Shown piece by piece: positions 16,321-24,048 of a stretch of DNA of 25,407 nucleotides. The stretch covers positions 1-25,407 of the forward strand of contig CAYLYM010000053.1 of the NCBI GenBank assembly GCA_964387645.1. Reading direction: 5' to 3'. How positions within the stretch are numbered: position 1 is the first letter of the stretch; each line of letters begins with the position of its first letter. A program made the translations under genes and the position numbers. The DNA is from CAYLYM01 sp964387645. Its GTDB lineage: Bacteria; Calditrichota; Calditrichia; RBG-13-44-9. Below the pieces are notes generated by a model. It ran no database searches. It was not told the DNA's origin and was given only the letters and a program-made list of their open reading frames with translations.

Positions 16321-17577
16321 ATGGTAGGTAAGGGAGCAATAATTGCTGTTTTCGGATTTGCTTTGGCTTTTTCTGTTTATCAATTACGAATTAGTAGGGC
16401 AGTGATCTCAACAACTGACAATTTCAATCAGTACTATATTGAAACATTAGTACACCAAACCGCTTTAAGTGGAATGAATTTTGGAATAAATAAAGTATGG
16501 AAAGAAGATTGGACTTCGGGGAGTTTCCAATTAGTGTCTAATAGTTGTAGTACGCTGGTTACCGTAAATCAAATTGGAACAGATACAGTAAAATTGAAAG
16601 CGTTAGCCTGGAAAGAGGTTTTTGATAAAGATGCTATTGGAACACATGATTTAGTTAAAGAAATCCGGGATTCGGTTGTTGCCTATTTCTCGTATAGTAT
16701 TCCCATCTCAAGATATTTTTGGTTTACTAACCAGGAAGCTGGGGTGTATTGGATTACTGGAGATACAGTATGGGGTCCAATACATACCAATGGTGTATTA
16801 AGAACTTCTGGTTCTCCAACTTTTTACGGAAAAGTCACCGCTTATCGGGGTATTGCTCCCGGACCATCAACTGGTGGCAATCGAGCTAATTTCTATGGTG
16901 GTTGGGAAGTTGGTGTTTATAATGAACTTCCAACCGATATGAGCCCTTTAATTGATGCTGCAAATATAGGAAATGGTGATGCTCCGGTAAATACTAAAAG
17001 TATTTATAATCAGAATACCACTTTTGAATTTCTACCCGATGGGAAAGTCATTCGAACTGTTGGCTCAAGTGCTCCCGACACGGTACTTCTTTCTGAAATT
17101 GCACCTAACGGTGTAATTTATTCTACTGCAGATATTCATGTGAAAGGGGTTTTAAATGGACAGGTAACTATTTATTCAAATGATGATATTTGGATTGACG
17201 ACAACATCGTTTATGCCAATGACCCTAATGTTGATCCGAATTCAGATGATTTATTAGGGTTGATAGCAAAAGATAATATTATTGTTAGTGAAAACGATCC
17301 TAATAATGATGATGTGGTGATCCAGGCTTGCTTAATGGCTATTAATGGTTCTTTTTATGCGGAAAATTATTCCGGGAGACCAATAGCAGGAACGCTTACA
17401 ATTACGGGAAGTATCGTACAAAACCGAAGAGGTGCCATAGGTACTTTTGAGCGATGGTCTAATTCCATAACTCACGGATTTAGTAAAAGGTACCATTTTG
17501 ATCCACGTTTAAAAAACATTTCGCCACCGCATTATCCCTATGTACGAGAATTGCATTTGGTAAGTTGGTGGGAATAA
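16321..17577 (+). CDS. PilX/DUF4900-like large pilus-associated protein
   Basis: This 418-residue protein has an N-terminal membrane helix (VGKGAIIAVFGFALAFSVYQ) followed by a helical linker. The large domain contains VWGPIHTNGVLRTSGSPTFYG and a later repetitive beta segment (PNGVIYSTADIHVKGVLNGQ...VTIYSNDDIWI). Such segments resemble DUF4900 and bactofilin-like beta-helices found in PilX-linked pilus proteins. By size and position it could fill the role of GspK at a fibre tip, or of a pilus adhesin. No prepilin site is present. A GGGGATC site precedes the ATG. The assignment is moderate and function is inferred. Confidence 0.65.
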   Translation: MVGKGAIIAVFGFALAFSVYQLRISRAVISTTDNFNQYYIETLVHQTALSGMNFGINKVWKEDWTSGSFQLVSNSCSTLVTVNQIGTDTVKLKALAWKEVFDKDAIGTHDLVKEIRDSVVAYFSYSIPISRYFWFTNQEAGVYWITGDTVWGPIHTNGVLRTSGSPTFYGKVTAYRGIAPGPSTGGNRANFYGGWEVGVYNELPTDMSPLIDAANIGNGDAPVNTKSIYNQNTTFEFLPDGKVIRTVGSSAPDTVLLSEIAPNGVIYSTADIHVKGVLNGQVTIYSNDDIWIDDNIVYANDPNVDPNSDDLLGLIAKDNIIVSENDPNNDDVVIQACLMAINGSFYAENYSGRPIAGTLTITGSIVQNRRGAIGTFERWSNSITHGFSKRYHFDPRLKNISPPHYPYVRELHLVSWWE

Positions 17578-17589
17578 AAAAGATAGAAA

Positions 17590-18840
17590 ATGACAATGAA
17601 CAATCTAAGTGAAATTATTAAGGCTTCGAAAGTATTGCTAATGAATTTAAGTCAATCGATTCCTTCTACATTGCATAGTGTGGAGAAACAGAAATATATT
17701 GGGGAAAAAATAGTTCTGGCATTACCTGAGAATCACCGACTTTTATTGCGAAAATTGATCGATAGTTTTCTTTTTAAGATGCGTGAAATGGAGGCATCGG
17801 ATATTGATTTTGGTGGCTGGGGATCGAATAAAATGGTATGGTTGCGAATTCATGGTCAGAAAAAGCCGATGTTGGAATGGGGAACTTATGAATATGAAGA
17901 GACGGACATACTGATACAAAATTTGCTGATGGAAAGCCAGATGAATATTTTACATAATAAAAGAAGTGTTGATTTTACTTACATTTTGGATGGTTATGAT
18001 GGAATGCCTGCTCGTCATCGGGCCAATGCTTATTTTGAATTAAATTCACTTGCCCTGAACATGCGAGCTATCAGTACAAAAATCTGGCCCTATGAATCTT
18101 ATAATTTTCATTCCAACGTAACAAAAATTTTTAGCCTATCTCATACCAAGGAAGGATTGATTCTGATTACTGGAATTACTGGTTCAGGAAAAAGTACTAC
18201 TTTGGATTCTATTGTTGATTTAAACAACCGAACCGTGAATGGACATATTATTATTATTGCGTCTCCGGTGGAATTTGTTCACAAATCTAACAAATGCATC
18301 ATTAAACATCGCGAGGTTGGATCAGACACGTTATCTTTTAAACATGGAACAATCGAAGCATTACGTCAAGACCCTGATATTATCATCATTGGGGAAATGA
18401 GAGATCCTGAAACCATTATGGCAGCCCTTGAAGTAGCTGATAGTGGACATAAAGTATTTTCTACTTTACATACTTCTTCTGCCGTGGAAAGTATTGATAG
18501 AATTATAGGGGAGGTGCCCCCTATTGAACAAGAAAGAGTAAAAAACCGTCTGGCAGATGTTTTAAAATGCGTTGTTTCACAAAAACTTGTACCCAGTTTA
18601 GATGGAAAGCGGGTTCTGGCAAGGGAGATTATGGTTATGATTCCATCTATTAAGGCTGCAATAAAAAATAATAATACAGGTGAAATATATCAGATGATTG
18701 CCGAAGGCGGGAAATATGGAATGATTACGATGGAGCAGGATTTACGAAGACTGTTTCTATCAAGAAAGATATCAATGGAAACAGCATTAAATTATGCAAA
18801 CAATAAGAGGAGAATGCAACAACTCCTTGACAGTCTTTAA
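17590..18840 (+). CDS. pilT: PilT-like ATPase with degenerate Asp box
   Basis: PilT is the hexameric retraction ATPase of type IV pili. This 416-residue protein has Walker A GITGSGKST (195-203), Walker B ending Gly268-Glu269 within DIIIIGEMRDPETI, and the His-box-like segment SGHKVFSTLHTSSAVESIDRI. The C-terminal GEIYQMIAEGGKYGMITMEQ corresponds to the PilT AIRNLIRE/GM-Q region. PilT normally has E-D-P in the Asp box (TIEDPIE). Here the residues are Ala224-Ser225-Pro226, so the catalytic Glu-Asp is lost. The N-terminal part is about 50 residues longer than usual. The family identity is secure, but retraction activity is questionable. It lies 12 bases after the PilX-like gene. Confidence 0.93.
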   Translation: MTMNNLSEIIKASKVLLMNLSQSIPSTLHSVEKQKYIGEKIVLALPENHRLLLRKLIDSFLFKMREMEASDIDFGGWGSNKMVWLRIHGQKKPMLEWGTYEYEETDILIQNLLMESQMNILHNKRSVDFTYILDGYDGMPARHRANAYFELNSLALNMRAISTKIWPYESYNFHSNVTKIFSLSHTKEGLILITGITGSGKSTTLDSIVDLNNRTVNGHIIIIASPVEFVHKSNKCIIKHREVGSDTLSFKHGTIEALRQDPDIIIIGEMRDPETIMAALEVADSGHKVFSTLHTSSAVESIDRIIGEVPPIEQERVKNRLADVLKCVVSQKLVPSLDGKRVLAREIMVMIPSIKAAIKNNNTGEIYQMIAEGGKYGMITMEQDLRRLFLSRKISMETALNYANNKRRMQQLLDSL

Positions 18841-18859
18841 TATATAAGGACTTGAAAAG

Positions 18860-20443
18860 ATGTATAAAAAACGTAGAAATTCAGCGAAATATGCAATTGG
18901 AATATATGTTGAAGGTGAATATTTGCAAGTTGTGTGTTTATCGAAAAAGGGCAAAAAGATTCGTTTAGTCGATGCAGAAATTTTAAAATTGGCAGAACGA
19001 TTAGAAACCGTCACCTCTGAAAATGAAATAGTATTTGAGTCTGTTGATGTATTAGAGGGGGATACAGTATCTTCAAATCCACCTCCAGATATGCCGCAGG
19101 ATAGTTTTGTGTTTACAGAATCTGAAGAGAAAAAACAGAAAGATAATATCGATATATTAGAAGAAATTTTGTCTAAATACTTATCCAAAAAGTATCAACT
19201 CTCTATAAGCCTTGCTGAACCGCAAATCTATTATGCTTATTTTAATACCGATTGGAATTTGCAGGGAGACAAACTAAAAAATCGTATTATCCAGGAACTT
19301 TCAAAGGAACGGCAGGTTAGCACGCGGTTGAAACCGGATGATTTATTTATAATAAAGCTGTCTGATGATCGGATTTTAGCCGTTGTCAGAGATACCAATA
19401 TTAATTTGATAAATTTGATTGAAACAGTTCAAAAAAATCTTGGACGAAGGCTACCTTATATTTCTTTCATCGAAAGTGCTGAAATCTCTCTAGTTAATCT
19501 TGTTAAAGAGAATTATCATTTTAAAGATGATGATATTAGTGTTATTGTTTATGTGGGACATGAGTATAGCCGATTAATTTTCCTCAGAGGAAATGATATC
19601 CACAATATTTCATATATAATTGGAGCTGGCCTGGATTCTGAAAATATTGCAAATACTATTTTCAGTCGCATATTATTGGAACAAGATAATTTAAATTTAC
19701 CCAGATTGGATAACATTATTCTTGCTGGCGAAGCTTATGAAGTTCAACTTGACGCATTTCTAAAACAAAAATTGTCTGATGAAATTAATATTGATTATAT
19801 CAAATTTCAGAAAATAGATGTTTCAGGTATTGATCCATTATTGTCAAAATATGCAGTTGCGATCGGTGCTGCTCAAAGAGTATTGGACAGTTCAAATCCC
19901 GTTTTACTGAATGTGGATCTTACTCCATTTGAAGTTAGAGAAAATCAGAAAAAATTTAAATTAGGTGCAGCAGGCTGGTTTTTACTGCTTTTGATCCCTT
20001 TCCTGGCATTCTTTACTACTATAAAAACCAGTTACCAGCACCGGGAACTAAATCAAATTATAAGCCAGGTGCAATTTAATCGGTCTGAACTCTCTCATCT
20101 GCAAGAAATTGAGATGCGTTTAAATGTCCAAAGAACCAGGTTGGCTAATTTAGATAAAGCCTTGCAGATTCTGGATACTTTAACTGTAGGCACAAAAACC
20201 TGGAGTACTTTTCTTAAAAATCTGGCGGATTATTGTAAAAGTATAGGTGATATCTGGATAACAGAAGTAAAACCCAGCAAGGAAGATCAAGTTGTATTAA
20301 GTGGTTACTCCATTTATCGCAATAGAATACCCCGAATGGCCAGGGCTTTAGGTAATGCGTCTCTCCAAAAAGTTGAGGTACAGGAAATCCGTAAAAGAAA
20401 AGTTTATCATTTTGAAATTGTGGTAAAACTACAAAAGAAATAG
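18860..20443 (+). CDS. PilM-PilN fusion (GspL-like) assembly platform protein
   Basis: This 527-residue protein has an actin-like PilM domain at about 1-350 (AIGIYVEGEYLQVVCLSKKG start, VIVYVGHEYSRLIFLRGND centre, ILAGEAYEVQLDAF). A single membrane segment at about 370-390 (WFLLLLIPFLAFFTTI) follows. Then come a periplasmic coiled coil and a PilN-type ferredoxin-like domain (about 430-525) ending HFEIVVKLQKK. In many pilus systems PilM and PilN are separate genes, and in type II secretion the fused form is GspL. The fusion, with the next gene also fused, suggests a compact alignment complex. A modest AAGGA site precedes the ATG. Confidence 0.85.
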   Translation: MYKKRRNSAKYAIGIYVEGEYLQVVCLSKKGKKIRLVDAEILKLAERLETVTSENEIVFESVDVLEGDTVSSNPPPDMPQDSFVFTESEEKKQKDNIDILEEILSKYLSKKYQLSISLAEPQIYYAYFNTDWNLQGDKLKNRIIQELSKERQVSTRLKPDDLFIIKLSDDRILAVVRDTNINLINLIETVQKNLGRRLPYISFIESAEISLVNLVKENYHFKDDDISVIVYVGHEYSRLIFLRGNDIHNISYIIGAGLDSENIANTIFSRILLEQDNLNLPRLDNIILAGEAYEVQLDAFLKQKLSDEINIDYIKFQKIDVSGIDPLLSKYAVAIGAAQRVLDSSNPVLLNVDLTPFEVRENQKKFKLGAAGWFLLLLIPFLAFFTTIKTSYQHRELNQIISQVQFNRSELSHLQEIEMRLNVQRTRLANLDKALQILDTLTVGTKTWSTFLKNLADYCKSIGDIWITEVKPSKEDQVVLSGYSIYRNRIPRMARALGNASLQKVEVQEIRKRKVYHFEIVVKLQKK

Positions 20444-20452
20444 GAGGATCTG

Positions 20453-21337
20453 TTGTCCTATAAAACCAGAAATATTATCATATTATCAGGTTTTACACTT
20501 ATTCTGCTGGCTTTTATTGGATTTGTGAATCTTTATTACTATCCACAAAAAATTAAAAAAGCACAAAAAGAAAATGAGGAATTAAAAAAGAAGATCAGTT
20601 CTCTTGAAAATATTGAATCCGAATTTATAAAATTAAAAAAACTTATTGAAAAAAAGGAAAAAATGCTAACCAATTTGGATAAAAAAATTGTTTCTAAAGT
20701 TACTTCCGCAGAAACTTATGAATATCTAAATCAAATTCTTAATTATGTTGGATTCATAGAATTTAACCTCTTCTATGGGGGCACTGAAAAACAAAATGGT
20801 TTTGGTTACAACCTTTATGTAATTAAAGGTGAAGCACCTTTCAATCGATTATATAAATTTATCTGGTACATTGAAAGAGGGCCATGTATTTATAAGATTA
20901 AAAAACTTAACTTACGAGGTGTAGAAAGCAAAGATGCTGAGACGGGACATCCAAAACTTATTATTCCTTTCGAGATGGAAATTCAAGCTTATTTTGCTGA
21001 AATAGAAGATTTGCCTTCTATACATCGAACATTACGAAGTGTGCGCGTGCAAAAAGCCATTAACCCATTTTATCCGTTTATTTTACGGAATTTACCACCT
21101 AATACAGAGAATTTAATTGAAATTGAGAGGGCTGAATTAAAGGCGATTGTTCCCGGGAAGATTTTGGTAGCTGATTATGGAGGTAAGATTCATGTACTGA
21201 AAGAGGGTGATCCTGTTTACCTAGGTTATTTAACCAAGATTGATATGGAAAATAATCAGGCGATTTTTACTCTGAACAAAGGAGGCGTTTACGAAAAATT
21301 TGTGTTAAAATTACGATTTGAAAAACCTATAAACTAG
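20453..21337 (+). CDS. PilO-like protein with PilP-like C-terminal domain
   Basis: This 294-residue inner-membrane protein has one membrane segment at about 8-27 (IIILSGFTLILLAFIGFV). A coiled coil follows (about 33-70), then a PilO/GspM-like domain (about 75-190). The C-terminal beta-rich segment VPGKILVADYGGKIHVLKEG onward (about 227-290) resembles the PilP/GspC homology region that contacts the secretin. The TTG start is supported by AGGAGG (20442-20447), which overlaps the previous stop and lies five bases upstream. It lies nine bases from the PilM-PilN gene and 12 from the secretin gene. The PilP-like call is moderate confidence. Confidence 0.75.
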   Translation: MSYKTRNIIILSGFTLILLAFIGFVNLYYYPQKIKKAQKENEELKKKISSLENIESEFIKLKKLIEKKEKMLTNLDKKIVSKVTSAETYEYLNQILNYVGFIEFNLFYGGTEKQNGFGYNLYVIKGEAPFNRLYKFIWYIERGPCIYKIKKLNLRGVESKDAETGHPKLIIPFEMEIQAYFAEIEDLPSIHRTLRSVRVQKAINPFYPFILRNLPPNTENLIEIERAELKAIVPGKILVADYGGKIHVLKEGDPVYLGYLTKIDMENNQAIFTLNKGGVYEKFVLKLRFEKPIN

Positions 21338-21349
21338 AGAGAAAAAATT

Positions 21350-22564
21350 ATGCGAAAGGGGATCATAAAAATATTAGTTGGAATTCTTATCATATCATCA
21401 TATCAGGTGTCCTGGACCCAAACGAGACGATTAAGGGAACTAAGGCAGGCATATGTAGCTCCGGAGGAAATTGTTTCCTTTTCTAAAACGACATCATTTA
21501 GTCAGGCGCTTATAGTATTCAATGAATTAAGTAAAAAATTTCTGGGAAAAATTATTATTGACCCGGAAAGGAGAAATACACCGATTGGCATTGATATTGA
21601 GAAGATGCACTGGCTGACGGCATTTGAAATAATATTAAAAGAGAACAATCTTTGGTATGAAGAATATCCCGAATATCTAAAAATTGTTTCTTTAGTAGAT
21701 AGTAGTAAAACCATGACAGAGGAAGAACAACAGGCCGTTTCCAAATTTTTATCCAGAGAAGTGGAGATATCGGCCATATTTTTTGAAGCTGATGGATCAA
21801 AGTTACGGCAGGCGGGAATGAGCTGGGATATTTTTCGTGGCCGGGACTTGAATGCCCGGGCAAAAATGAGTGCAATGGATAATCGTGGTGGGCTTTTAGA
21901 ACTTGATCTGGATCCAAATCTGGAATTTGGAGATATTCTGGCAGTATTCAAAACTCTAGAAAGCAATCAAGTGGGAGAAGTTATCGCCAGTCCACAAATT
22001 ACGGTTCAATCTGGTCAGGAGGGGCGAATCCAGGTTGGCAGTGATATTGCCGTCACTTTACGGGATTTTGCTGGCAATGCAGTTACCCAGTTCTTTTCTA
22101 CAGGTTCTATTATCAAAGTTATACCAGAGGTGATCCACCTGGATACACTTGACTTCATTCATTTAAAATTGGAAATCGAAAGAAGTAACACCGCTACAGG
22201 AGAAGCTGGGTTGGAGATTAAAAAAACCAAAGCCGAAACATCTGTATTACTTTTAGATGGAGAAGAAACAATAATAGGTGGACTTTATGTAAATGAAGAA
22301 TCAACAAACCGAGAAGGGGTTCCTCTTCTAAAAGATTTACCCTGGTGGTTTTTTGGGTTGAGATATTTGTTCGGATATGAATCTAAAAATTATATTAAGA
22401 AAGAATTGCTTATTTTGTTGAAAGCCGAATTGCTTCCTACGCTTACTGAAAGAGCCAAACAACGACTTTATCAGATAAAGAATCGTGAACTACTGCGGGA
22501 GAGTCGTAAAAAGTTCCTGGAACGATTGAATTCTTTAAAAAAACAGAGTAAAGCGAAATATTAA
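21350..22564 (+). CDS. Short secretin (PilQ/GspD family)
   Basis: This outer-membrane channel subunit has 404 residues, much shorter than the usual 600-800. The signal peptide MRKGIIKILVGILIISSYQV is followed by one N0/STN-like domain (about 40-120). A secretin domain (about 140-360) follows with the segments GEVIASPQITVQSGQEGRIQ, STGSIIKVIPEVIHLDTLDF, and GVPLLKDLPWWFFGLRYLFG, the last corresponding to the family's VP-L-DIP-LG-LF motif. No further ring-building N1-N3 domains are visible. A positively charged helical tail (about 365-404) follows. It is 12 bases after the PilO-PilP-like gene. The family call is strong. The small periplasmic part is the odd feature. Confidence 0.9.
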   Translation: MRKGIIKILVGILIISSYQVSWTQTRRLRELRQAYVAPEEIVSFSKTTSFSQALIVFNELSKKFLGKIIIDPERRNTPIGIDIEKMHWLTAFEIILKENNLWYEEYPEYLKIVSLVDSSKTMTEEEQQAVSKFLSREVEISAIFFEADGSKLRQAGMSWDIFRGRDLNARAKMSAMDNRGGLLELDLDPNLEFGDILAVFKTLESNQVGEVIASPQITVQSGQEGRIQVGSDIAVTLRDFAGNAVTQFFSTGSIIKVIPEVIHLDTLDFIHLKLEIERSNTATGEAGLEIKKTKAETSVLLLDGEETIIGGLYVNEESTNREGVPLLKDLPWWFFGLRYLFGYESKNYIKKELLILLKAELLPTLTERAKQRLYQIKNRELLRESRKKFLERLNSLKKQSKAKY

Positions 22565-22582
22565 AAATCCGAGGTGAAAAGG

Positions 22583-23974
22583 ATGTCTGTCATAAAGATT
22601 TTCACTGGAATGATTTTATTATCTGTTATTTTATTGGTTTTAATTCAATGTGATACACCTGCCGAACCAGAAAAAGATTCGGAAAATAAGGTCATTTTAG
22701 CCGGACAAGTAGTCGATAAAGAAAAAGCAACACCCGTAGAAGGGGCAATCGTGCGGTTACCCGATTTTATAACTTCCAGTCCGCTCTTGACAGATTCATT
22801 AGGAAGGTATACATATGAATTTGAATCGGATCAAACGTTTGAAATACAGATTTTTGCTTATAAAGAAAATTTTCGTTCAGATACCATTTCCGTTTTAATT
22901 GTCCCTGGCAGAACGGTTAATGTTCCTCTTTTAATCCTAGCTCCTGTGGGAGAGGGTCTAAAAAACAGTGGCGAAGCAGCCAGCATTATTCTTGCATCCA
23001 TTTCTCGTGAAAATATTGGAGTTCGAGAAAGCGGTTCTCCTGAAACAACCGAAATTACATTTGAAATACAGGATTCCACTGGAATTCCCATCGATCTGCA
23101 ACATCAGGTAATGGTTCATTTTAGGGTGGGTGCAGCACCCGGTGGCGGTGAGTTCATTTATCCTGAAAGTACGATGACTTCTTATATTGGACAGGCAACA
23201 GTAAATCTATTTAGCGGTACAAAATCAGGAGTGGTTCAGATATTAGCGGAAGTACAAATAAAAGGAAAAACATTAAGGTCACAACCTGTGCCAGTGACCA
23301 TTCATGGCGGATTACCTGATTCAGCTCATTTTAGTGTTGCTGTTATGAAACAGAATTTTCCAGGATTTAATATTTATGGTCTTACTGATGTGGTGACTGC
23401 TTATGTGGGAGATAAATATGGCAATCCAGTAAAACCCGGGACAGCAGTCTATTTTACCACGACTGGTGGTTTAATCGAGGCATCAGCTTTAACGAATGAA
23501 GTTGGCCAGGCGAGTGTTAGTCTGATTTCTTCAGCCCCTAAGCCATATCATCCAGAACTTGGCGCAGGTTTTGCTACGGTTACGGCTCGAACGGCTGATG
23601 AAAAACAAAATAATATAGAGGCACATACCATCGTTCTGTTTTCTGGAATTCCGCAGATCAGTGTAGATCCGGATTCCATATCAGTACCTAATGGTGGAAG
23701 CCAGACCTTTACCTATTTTGTCCATGATCAGAATAAAAACCCTTTAGCCGAATACACAAATATACAAGTTGCTGTCGAAGCCGGTGATGTAAAAGCTGTT
23801 GGAGATATCAATGTCACGTTACAGGATACACAGAGCAAGGATTGGACTGTATTTTCTTTTTCTCTGATCGACGCCAGACCAGATACTTTATTGCCAAATC
23901 CGGTTTCTATTAAAATTAGTACATCCGGTCCGAATGGGGCAGCGGAAATCTCCCTTTCAGGAGTTGCTAATTAA
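22583..23974 (+). CDS. Ig-like-domain lipoprotein at the end of the pilus operon
   Basis: This 463-residue lipoprotein has a signal sequence ending LIQC at Cys23, although Gln at the -1 position is unusual for signal peptidase II. A carboxypeptidase-regulatory-like Ig domain (about 35-110, VILAGQVVDKEKATPVEGAI) is followed by two Ig-like regions. The second (about 265-350, VVTAYVGDKYGNPVKPGTAV and VGQASVSLISS) resembles the Big_1 fold of invasins. I start at the ATG at 22583 because GAGGTG sits six bases upstream; the GTG at 22574 would overlap that site. It is separated by 18 bases from the secretin gene, so it may act as a pilotin or surface adhesin. It is the last gene of the operon. Confidence 0.8.
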   Translation: MSVIKIFTGMILLSVILLVLIQCDTPAEPEKDSENKVILAGQVVDKEKATPVEGAIVRLPDFITSSPLLTDSLGRYTYEFESDQTFEIQIFAYKENFRSDTISVLIVPGRTVNVPLLILAPVGEGLKNSGEAASIILASISRENIGVRESGSPETTEITFEIQDSTGIPIDLQHQVMVHFRVGAAPGGGEFIYPESTMTSYIGQATVNLFSGTKSGVVQILAEVQIKGKTLRSQPVPVTIHGGLPDSAHFSVAVMKQNFPGFNIYGLTDVVTAYVGDKYGNPVKPGTAVYFTTTGGLIEASALTNEVGQASVSLISSAPKPYHPELGAGFATVTARTADEKQNNIEAHTIVLFSGIPQISVDPDSISVPNGGSQTFTYFVHDQNKNPLAEYTNIQVAVEAGDVKAVGDINVTLQDTQSKDWTVFSFSLIDARPDTLLPNPVSIKISTSGPNGAAEISLSGVAN

Positions 23975-24048
23975 TTAAGAATAAGATTACGTAAGTTGTT
24001 CATTTTGAGGATATATTTACATCTATTTCCGGTAGACTATCTCCATAA

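Noticed and set aside
21502..21966. 154-codon minus-strand frame inside the secretin gene
   Set aside because: It is antisense to a conserved secretin gene, with no separate start signal or domain.
22574..22582. GTG start for the Ig-domain lipoprotein
   Set aside because: It overlaps the ribosome binding site, and the ATG at 22583 has ideal spacing.
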